Program-made: the position numbers and the translations under genes | Part shown: positions 56,601 through 64,000 of the stretch, piece by piece | Numbering within the stretch: position 1 is the first letter of the stretch | Layout: each line of letters starts with the position of its first letter | Origin: Acanthosepion pharaonis | Taxonomy: Eukaryota > Mollusca > Cephalopoda > Sepiida > Sepiidae | Assembly (NCBI GenBank): GCA_903632075.3 | Contig: CAHIKZ030002090.1 | Coordinates: 1,330,001-1,394,000 of the forward strand | Direction: 5' to 3' | DNA length: 64,000 nt | The notes under the pieces: model-generated | Databases searched by the model: none | Told to the model about the DNA's origin: nothing | Seen by the model: the letters and a program-made list of their open reading frames with translations, nothing else

Positions 56601-57099
56601 CTCTTGCAGAGCCGTCAATAATCTTTAGAACTAAACGTGAGAAATGCAATACGTTGTTTCATTCCATCAGCAAACAGTAACTTTGCTTCATTAAGGACAT
56701 GCTTGCATTCATTACAGAGACAAAGAGACGTCTGTTGCTATCGGCTTTTGCACAAGAGGTGACCTCAGATGCACATTTATGAACGGGATGATTAAAAACT
56801 ACATTTCAATGGACGTCATGAAGGAAATCACGGAATGAATCCCAGTCTGCGTATTGATAACAGAAAGATATTCTGTTAGTAAGAGATTCATGGCTTGATG
56901 GGAAGTGGAAAGAGATATTAACAGACACTACCGCGTGATCAGAGTTATCGAGAGGACAGCGACACGTAGCGAAAAAAGATTCAAGGATGTAGGCAAAACA
57001 GAGATCGAGTTTCCTACGCGTCTCCCAAATAACCCTGATGGGTTACTTGGGAGACTCGTAGAAAAGTCAACCACTTGCGTGAGGGATTGAGTGATTGAA

Positions 57100-57520
57100 A
57101 AGATAAGGGTTTGGATGCCAGCAAGGTCAGTTTAAACCACCTGGTATGGTGGGCGTTAAAGTCACCGAACACAAATATATTTGGAAACGGATCTTGTCTA
57201 TATTATCGAGTATGCTATCAAGTACACAATAGTCTTCAGAGGAAGGGGAACGGTAGAGAAAGAAGAGAGACACATTATGAATGGTCTGGAGATTCCAAAG
57301 AGAGTTCCCTAACCAGCAGCCATAAATTCCCAGGACATGCATGTGGATTTTAGAGTCCTATCTAAGGAGAGGAAGGTAGCCGAGAATCGAGAAATCAGAG
57401 GAAGGGATTGATGAGTTAAGTTTAGTCTCGCAGAGAGATAGTTATAAGGAGACTTTTCGAAGAGGAAGGATTCCACACTGCAGAAGTTGGTACGAATACG
57501 ATGGATCTTTGAGAAGAAAA
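57100..57520 (-). pseudogene. APE endonuclease relic of the CR1/L2-like LINE
   Basis: The minus frame 57342-57127 starts MHVLGIYG, then NVSLFFLYRSPSSED, then DNIDKI. This corresponds to the second half of the fold. The first half (57520-57343) is degenerate and aligns with 6640-6970. Confidence 0.65.
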
Positions 57521-58060
57521 TGTTTAAGGGTTTAGGTGATTTTCTGAGCTGATTTAGGTTTGTATTTTTGGTTGTTTATGGTCATATTGAGTTATGTTGG
57601 TAAGGAAAGGGCCTAATGGAATAGTAGCAGACAGTCATCGTATGTGACATAGGCAGAAAGGAACTGGCGCAGACTGCAACATAATTTTGCCTCGGGATTG
57701 CCTACTGGAGGTGCATGTAGGGACACTCTTCCATTCGCGACATGGCTCTGAAAAAAAAAAAAAAACGAGCTTATTCAACTGTTGATCAATGCAGTCCCTC
57801 AAGACTCTACGCAAGGGTTCGGGCTCTTTACTACCAGTCGGGAAACACAACCAGAAAACTGCCAACCCAGTACCCTCAGTATGAATATGCATTGTCACAA
57901 ACCGTCCACATCACAAGAGATTCATATCAGCACTACTAGTAAGGCCAGAGAAAAGGTAAGAATCCGAGAACCCCTTCCTAAACAGGAAACAAGGGATGAG
58001 CCTCTAATCCTTTTCTAGAGATGGGGGAAGGTGGAGGAGTATTGACCGTGTGATAGGATA
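57521..58060. other. Unassigned spacer
   Basis: Short frames on both strands, none recognised. Confidence 0.5.
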
Positions 58061-58062
58061 GA

Positions 58063-58141
58063 AAAAGAGAGAGAGAGAAATGAGATTGAGAGAGAGAGAT
58101 GAGATTGAGAGAGAGAGAGAGAGAGGGGGAGAGAGAGAGAA
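58063..58141. repeat. (GA)n-rich tract
   Basis: (GA)n interrupted by gagattga. It abuts the LTR that follows. Confidence 0.92.
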
Positions 58142-58154
58142 ATGATTGTGATTG

Positions 58155-58375
58155 AGAGTTGTGGAGTACCAGAACACCCACACACAAGATGGACTGATTT
58201 AAAAACATAAATAGTATACTTTCTTGCTAAGAGAGGGGAAATTAAACAGAACCGAGGTGAAGTTCACGATTAACTGCTATTGCAGCAGACTGTGTTCTCA
58301 GCTGTTAGTACTATACTATTCTTCATAAATTGCTACTAATTTTATATATATATCGACTTATCCATTCACGATACA
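58155..58375 (+). mobile_element. Gypsy LTR copy without minisatellite
   Basis: gttgtggagtaccagaacac at the start and cccattcacgataca-type end match the LTR at 61909-62279. The middle minisatellite is absent. It is an extra LTR copy outside the element. Confidence 0.75.
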
Positions 58376-58569
58376 TTTGACGACTAGAGATTCGAACTTT
58401 TCAGCAGATACCAACATTTGACAATGAAAAATTTGAATGTTAATACCAACACGGACTGCGTATATGAATGTAAAAATTTATAGTCATATAGCAAGAAATT
58501 ATTTGGCGACTACTCAACATCGGATTAATTTCAAGTTGGACGTGTAAAAACAAGCAAGAATTTTTTCTG

Positions 58570-58888
58570 GTTGCTCAGTTAAATTTTGTCTTTATGTGAT
58601 CTTTTAGAGGAAACTGTGATAGCAGCATAAAGTAGATAAATGGAAATAAAAAAGCGTGCTATTCAACACCATATGAAACTCTTGAAGAAATCAGGATCAA
58701 AGAAAATATAGACAAGTAAATCACATAGAAAAAGAAGTAAATCAATAGATAACATTTTTTTTCTATCTGAGATGGAATATTAATGCACGGTGTATCCCCC
58801 ACCCCCGCCGGACGAGAGATTATGCAAATAAACCCAAAAAGGCAAAAATACAACTTCTAGAGGAAGTAGTAAATTCAAAAAAAGGGGA
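58570..58888 (+). pseudogene. Gypsy internal fragment fused to a 3' end
   Basis: 58595-58790 copies the linker between RNase H and integrase seen at 60665-60870 (gaaactgtgatagcag, gcgtgctattcaacac, tagacaagtaaatcac). At 58795 it jumps to the sequence just before the LTR (ccggacgagaga, then aaaaaaaggggat, a polypurine tract). The integrase is therefore deleted from this older copy. Confidence 0.75.
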
Positions 58889-59690
58889 TGTTGTGGAGTA
58901 CCAGAGCATCCCAACAAGATGAACTGATCTAAAAAAATGAATAGCATGCTCTCTTACTGAGATAGTGGAAGTTGAACAGGACTTCTTGTCAATCTCTTTG
59001 TCTTCGGACAGAGATGAAGTCTGGGGAGTTAGACAAACCCAACCACGTGTATACAGGGTGTACGGGGAACGTTTGCATGACCTTACTGGCTAGAAATGCC
59101 CCAGATTAAAAACCGGCCTTATGTCACATCCCCCCTTGTTGGGTGGCTTCGGGTAAATACCGAAGCTGAACAGAACTGAGCAGGTAGTTCCCTGTCAAGC
59201 CTGTCTTGTAGAAATTTTTGCCTTTGGGCATGGAAGAATCTAGTGAAGATTATGCCGAAGGCAGAGTCTCGTCTGGAGAGATAAACAGCCACCCAACACC
59301 GTGCATGGTAGTTCAATGGGTGAATTTTTGCCCTAGCGTACGCGCTTGGAATGCCCCACGTTAAAAACCGGCCTTGTTCCACATCTCACCTTGTCGGGGG
59401 GGGGGGGGTCTTCGAGTAAATACCGAAGTTGAACAGAACTTCTTGTCGACTTTTCTGCCTCCGAACAGAGATGAACCCAAATGAGGCTATGCCGAAGAAC
59501 ATTAGGTAGACAGCCACCCAACAGAGTGTATGCGGGGTCTACGGGGAATTTTTGCCCGTGTGTATGCGCTCGGAATGCCCAACGTTAAAAAACCGGCCTT
59601 GTGCCACATCCCGCCGCGTGGGGAGGCTTCGGATAAATACGAAAGTTGAACAGAACTGACCTGAAATTCATAATAAACTGTTATTCAAAA
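58889..59690 (+). mobile_element. Gypsy 5' LTR, expanded by a minisatellite and truncated
   Basis: It starts TGTTGTGGAGTACC after a polypurine tract. It contains repeated units with ccgaagttgaacagaact near 58968, 59161, 59424 and 59640, each with gccggccttgt-like and atgccccacgtta boxes. A G13 run is at 59396-59408. The LTR breaks off near 59690 and joins RT coding without leader, gag or protease. Confidence 0.75.
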
Positions 59691-60640
59691 CTGGATTTAT
59701 ATGAGACGTATCTCCATATTCCTGTCGACGAAGAATGTGCGAAATATTTAAATATGAATACGCATAGGGTTGTGTATAGATTCAACAGGCTGCCCTTCGG
59801 GATAAACGTCACACCAGGAATTTTCCAACAAATCATTGATACGTTATTGAATGACATGGACTTCGCAATACCTTAATTAAGAGTGAAAACCGAGAATAAC
59901 ATGACGAATATATTAAAGAAGTTTAGGAAAAAATAAAACAATATGGCTTAAAACTTAGTTTAGATAAATGTGATTTTTTTTATCTAACATTAAGTATTTG
60001 GGACAGGTTATAGATGCGAAAGAAAAAAACCAGACCCATCGAGATCGAGTGAGATAAGAAATATGCCGACCCCAACAAATGTGTCACTACGGTAATTTTA
60101 TCCCATATATGAACATATTGAGAGTTCCTTTAAACAAATTCTAAAAGAAAGATTCTAAATGGTAGTGGAGTACGGAATGTTAGAATGCCTTTGAGGAAAT
60201 TAAAACAGTATTAACATCAGACGTAAGTCTGGCGCATTACGATCCAAATAAGGATATTATTGTTGCAAGTGACGCTAGAAATTTTGGTTTAGAAGCTGTA
60301 TTATTACACAAAGAAATCAATGGCTAGTAAAAGCGATTGCAGTTGTGTCAAGGACCCTATTGCCAGCTGAAAAAAGTATACAGCCAAATTGAAAAAGAGG
60401 CTTTAGAGATAATAATTGCAGTAAAAAGGTTCCATAGATTATGGAACCTTTTTACTTTGAAAGTAGTTTTACGCTTCAATCGGATCATCGAATATTATTG
60501 TCTATTTTTGTTTACAAAAAAGCGATTCTTACTCATACGGAAAATCGACCTCAGAGATGGGGAACAATATTATTAAATTATAATTTCAAGATGGGGTTCC
60601 TTCGATCAAAGAGGTTGCAGGTGGGTTATCCAGGCTAATC
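59646..60640 (+). pseudogene. Gypsy RT and RNase H
   Basis: RT starts at its first catalytic block, YSKLDLYETYLHIPV (59686-59730), then FNRLPFGINVTPGIFQQ (59781-59830). The YLDD block after FAIP near 59876 is lost at a stop. RNase H shows DPNKDIIVASDARNFGL (60240-60292), then KVYSQIEKEALEI near 60366-60410, and FTLQSDHRILLS (60467-60505), with catalytic Asp and Glu. Many frame changes. The clade looks mag-like, a family guess only. Confidence 0.82.
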
Positions 60641-60659
60641 CCCAAACTATACGACCCAT

Positions 60660-60905
60660 TAGAGGTAACTGTGATATCAGTCAGCTTTAAGAATAGAAAT
60701 GGAAATAAAAAGCGTGCTATGCCACACCATACAGGAATTAACTGTGACTCTCGAGGAAATCAGGATCAAAGAAAAATAGACAAGTATATCACAGAGTAAA
60801 AGAAGCAAATTAGTAGCCAACATTGCATAAAGAATGATGGTGAAAAATGTGTTCTATTTGTGATGGAATATTAATGTATGGTAAATTTGTGGTAATATCG
60901 GAAGC
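60660..60905 (+). other. RNase H to integrase linker
   Basis: Degenerate coding; the same sequence is present at 58595-58790. Confidence 0.6.
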
Positions 60906-60959
60906 CCTAAAAATACTTAAAGATTTTCATACTGAAACCCTGGAATATTGAGGATGAAA

Positions 60960-61600
60960 GCTTTAATGAGAAACTATGGTTTTTGGCCGAATATGGACAA
61001 AGATATATAGAGAAATATGTAAAAAAAAACATGCATAGATTGTGCGATAGCAGCAAAGGCACCTCCGGTGAAATTTAACCCTTGGCCAAATACAGACCGA
61101 CCTTGGCAAAGGCTGCATATTGATTTTGCAGGTCCAATAAAGGGGCAATGCAATTTGTGGTTGACAGTTTTTCGAAATGGCTAGAGGTGATAAAATTTAA
61201 AAATCCTACGTGTAGTGGTACGATAAAATTTTTGGATGAACGTTTTGCAAGATTCGGTGTTACAGATATGATTGTGTCGGGCAATGGCACGAAATTCACG
61301 GCAAAAGAGTTCAAAGATTTTTCTAAATTTTTTCAATTCTACATTTGACACCATATCACCTACGATCTAATGGGCAAGCAAAAAGATTTGTGGATACTTT
61401 CAAGCGAGCATTGAAAAAGTTCGACGGAAACGAACCTGTTGACGAGATACTACAATTCTTAAGAGAATATTCGGGGTTGACACAGGCAGAATTAATGTTC
61501 ACCCGGAAAATAAAATCGGTATTCGACAAACTGTCATCCAAGGAAAGTAAAAAAGAAGTAAGAAAAAACAGTTACAAAATATAAGATTTTTTCAAAGAAT
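60960..61600 (+). pseudogene. Gypsy integrase with two catalytic residues changed
   Basis: The C-x2-C end of the zinc region (CIDCAI) is near 61036. The first catalytic Asp is in LHIDFAGP (about 61115-61140). The second block, in the frame 61148-61348, reads IVSGNGTKF (Gly at the catalytic Asp position). The third block reads SNGQAKRFVDTFKRALKK (Lys at the Glu position), in the frame 61345-61584. No chromodomain is recognised downstream. The enzyme is dead. Confidence 0.8.
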
Positions 61601-61908
61601 ATAGACACGGTAAAGATTTTTAGGATGCTGGTGTCATAGATAAACGTAGTGGGAGATTGATGTACATGATTAAAGATCTGAAAAAGACGATTAAGTGATA
61701 TCATAATCAGATAAGGAAAAGGTGCTTGGATAATATGCATAACCAAATGAAGGTTATTTATGACCTATTCGAGGTATCAATGCTTTTAGTAGCCCCGGAC
61801 GAGAGACGTTGGAGTCAACGAAAAAGGAAATTGCCAGGGATTATACAAATAATCCCCAAAAGTCAAAGATACAACTTCCAGAGGAAGTAGTAAATTCAAA
61901 AAAGGAGA
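61601..61908 (+). other. Gypsy 3' internal region with polypurine tract
   Basis: Degenerate tail coding (61740-61890) ends at aaaaaaggaga just before the LTR, the plus-strand primer site. Confidence 0.65.
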
Positions 61909-62279
61909 TGTTGTGGAGTACAGACGTCTCCATATGGACCAATTTAAAATGATAAATAGCACACACTCTTACTGAGCTAGTGGAAGTTGAACAGAACTTC
62001 TTGTCGACCTCTTTGCCTCCGGACATAGAGGAACCCATATGAGGCTATACCGAAGTGCAGAGTTTCGTCTGGGGAGATAGACAAACCCGACCCCTTGTAC
62101 CACATCACGCCTTTTGGGGAGGTTTCGAGTTAATACCAAAGTTGAACAGAACTAAGGTGAAGTTCACAATTAACTGTTATTCAGTAGACTGTGTTCTCGA
62201 CTGTTACTACCGTATTATTCTTCAGAATAAATTACTGTTACTCGTTATGTGTATCGGCTTACCCATTCACGATACAACA
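61909..62279 (+). mobile_element. Gypsy 3' LTR
   Basis: It starts TGTTGTGG and ends GATACAACA. It holds one minisatellite unit, with aattaactgttattcagtag near the end. The 5' LTR copy is longer by tandem units and truncated. (TA)n follows at 62284. Confidence 0.82.
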
Positions 62280-62282
62280 AGA

Positions 62283-62283
<1 letters not shown>

Positions 62284-62338
<55 letters not shown>
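62284..62338. repeat. (TA)n tract
   Basis: A dinucleotide tract between the gypsy LTR and palindrome P copy 2. Confidence 0.95.
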
Positions 62339-62341
<3 letters not shown>

Positions 62342-62508
62342 GTTGGATTGATGTGAGTTTGTGACCCTGAGTTTCACGCTTTTGTGATCGTCAGACAACA
62401 AAAGCGTGAAACCCAAGGTCATAAACTCGCCTCAATCCAACCAAATATGTTAGCTCTATCTCTGATATTGAGCGCTTTCTAATAAGTACCGCGCATATAA
62501 TATATAAA

Positions 62509-62510
<2 letters not shown>
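62338..62510. repeat. TA-flanked palindrome, type P, copy 2
   Basis: Arms 62338-62384 and 62397-62445. The leader (gctaacatatttgg and gcgctcaatatcagag, inverted here) is on the right side, so the unit is inverted relative to copies 1 and 3. (TA)n on both sides. Confidence 0.9.
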
Positions 62511-62545
<35 letters not shown>

Positions 62546-62546
62546 G

Positions 62547-62754
62547 TAATTATTTATTCGAAAATTATAACATAAATATGTTATAAAATCACTATAAAAA
62601 TAGCCATTGTTTCAACACTTCTGGTGTCTTATCAAGTGATGGTGGTGACCATAGAACCATCACTTGATAAGACACCAGAAATTTTGAAACAAAATGGGTA
62701 TTTTTGTAGTGATTTTATGACATATTTATGTTATAATTTTCGAATAAATAATTA
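62547..62754. repeat. TA-flanked palindrome, type Q
   Basis: Arms of about 97 bp (62547-62642 and 62656-62754) are nearly perfect, with a 13-bp loop. Each has cttatcaagtgatggt at the tip. Not found elsewhere in the window. Confidence 0.93.
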
Positions 62755-62834
62755 TATTTACTCTACTCTGTATTGAGCATCTTTTAAGAATAGTATTTGT
62801 TGGTTATTGGAATTTATTCCGTATCAATTCTATA

Positions 62835-63044
<210 letters not shown>

Positions 63045-63092
63045 AAAAGTGTATATAAATATAAATAAATATATATATGTATAATTATTTAT

Positions 63093-63242
63093 ATATTATA
63101 TGCGCGATACTTATTAAGCGCTCAATATCAGAGATAGAGCTAACATATTTGGTTGGATAGATGTGAGTTTGTGACCCTGGGTTTGTCTGACGATCGCTAA
63201 AGCGTGAAACCCAGGGTCACAAACTCACATCTATCCAACCAA

Positions 63243-63243
<1 letters not shown>
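63093..63243. repeat. TA-flanked palindrome, type P, copy 3
   Basis: Arms 63152-63185 and 63201-63243, with the leader on the left as in copy 1. (TA)n on both sides. One arm lacks part of the cacgctttt tip. Confidence 0.9.

Positions 63244-63297
<54 letters not shown>
63244..63297. repeat. (TA)n tract
   Basis: A dinucleotide tract after P copy 3. Confidence 0.95.
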
Positions 63298-63299
<2 letters not shown>

Positions 63300-63301
<2 letters not shown>

Positions 63302-63740
63302 GTGATGAAAATCATGTACTTTGCACAAGAAACAGCTTTCAACGTAATATCCACCCGTGTTATTGCACTTGATCCAGTGATATATATCAAACACAAAAAT
63401 CGAAGATAGATTCGTCCGTTTTATTGAATGTGGCAGAACAAGGAAGACTACAGCAAAGAGGAAAAGTTAAGTAACGGGATATTTTCATTAGAAACATAGA
63501 AAAGTGCACTAAAATGCTAAGCTGTAATATAGCAGTAAATGTTGGACAATGTCCTCACAGATTGAGAGCGACCTTGAAACTATGGGGATGTGGTTTTACT
63601 GACAGATGCTGAGAATGCCAAGGAATAAATATGGTAGAAATGAGGGAATTTTAAGAACCAATAACAGACAGTTAACATATTTGAGACACTTAATGAAGAA
63701 AGAAACTGTTCAGCTGACATTTCCCCCACCCCGAAAGAAC
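63300..63740. other. Unassigned spacer
   Basis: No gene was recognised between two (TA)n tracts. Confidence 0.5.
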
Positions 63741-63741
63741 C

Positions 63742-63742
63742 G

Positions 63743-63789
<47 letters not shown>
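63742..63789. repeat. (TA)n tract
   Basis: A dinucleotide tract before the dispersed repeat at the window edge. Confidence 0.95.
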
Positions 63790-63793
<4 letters not shown>

Positions 63794-63799
63794 TATATA

Positions 63800-64000
63800 C
63801 CGTAAGTAGCTGCAAAATTGTCCAAATCGTGCAACAGCAAAATTGTCCAATTATTTAATTAAGCTTTGAACTGTTGTATCTTAGAAATGATTAAAGATGT
63901 CTTACTGGAATTCTCCGAGGAATTTATAACACTTTTAGACTCTACTTTGAACAATAAGAATGTATTTAGCTCTAAGTTGAAATGATGTCGTTGTTATGAC
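63800..64000 (-). repeat. Dispersed repeat, copy 2 (runs off the window)
   Basis: The complement of 63870-63990 matches 18535-18650 (ggagaattccagtaaga, then catctttaatcattt). Near 63815-63850 a caaaattgtccaa unit occurs twice. Confidence 0.7.

Larger units (their letters stand above)
55055..57520 (-). mobile_element. CR1/L2-like LINE with endonuclease and RT (longest APE copy)
   Basis: Order on the minus strand: APE endonuclease pieces (57500-57120, including SLFFLYRSPSSEDYCVLDS, a YRPP-type block), a linker, RT start (56599-56180), RT motif A region ALDISKAFGRVWHAGV (55985-55938), motif B AGVPQGYILGPTLLL (about 55815-55770), motif C YSDD (near 55700), and the C-terminus (55504-55178). The 3' UTR ends near 55060 beside (TA)n. 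It is 5' truncated, with many stops. Confidence 0.82.

Overview
The window looks like intergenic, repeat-saturated DNA from an animal, most likely a cephalopod mollusc of the octopus type. This is inferred from long (TA)n, (CA)n and (AAT)n tracts, tRNA-derived SINEs, and many decayed RTE-type, CR1/L2-type and restriction-endonuclease-type LINE fragments beside a Ty3/gypsy element. No search could be run, so the taxon is an inference. I found no convincing host exon, rRNA or functional tRNA gene. Nearly every open frame over 60 codons is a broken transposon gene, a shadow of one, or a translated microsatellite.

Layout. 0.45-6.4 kb: two head-to-tail copies of a non-LTR element with a restriction-like endonuclease (RLE; R4/Dong-like), the first almost full length. 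6.4-11.3 kb: a 67-bp satellite present in two blocks, APE-type and RTE-type LINE pieces, and a tRNA-SINE cluster. 11.9-18 kb: CR1/L2-type LINE 3' ends, a solo LTR with intact target duplication, a 5S-rRNA-headed SINE and an inverted Penelope-like module. 18-27 kb: simple repeats, a 20-bp repeat matching heat-shock elements, a GT/GA array, two reverse RTE copies, a second 5S-headed SINE and a short-unit minisatellite. 27.3-32.4 kb: a small mariner-like MITE, then a one-direction series of RLE-element 3' ends, most bounded by (AAT)n tracts, ending in a copy whose endonuclease domain carries an expanded hexapeptide repeat. 33.3-37.3 kb: palindromes embedded in (TA)n, one with a hammerhead-ribozyme-like fold. 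38-51 kb: minisatellites, SINE clusters, a mariner transposase relic, a foldback element and a second clear solo LTR. 51-57.5 kb: two APE-LINE families. 58-62.3 kb: a gag-deleted gypsy element with a minisatellite inside its 5' LTR. 62.3-64 kb: a chain of palindromes separated by (TA)n.

The parts are linked as parasites rather than as a pathway. The RLE elements seem to use (AAT)n tracts as targets, as described for Dong. A SINE family shares its 3' tail with the RTE elements. Palindromic modules sit in (TA)n. One gypsy LTR segment recurs at three distant sites.
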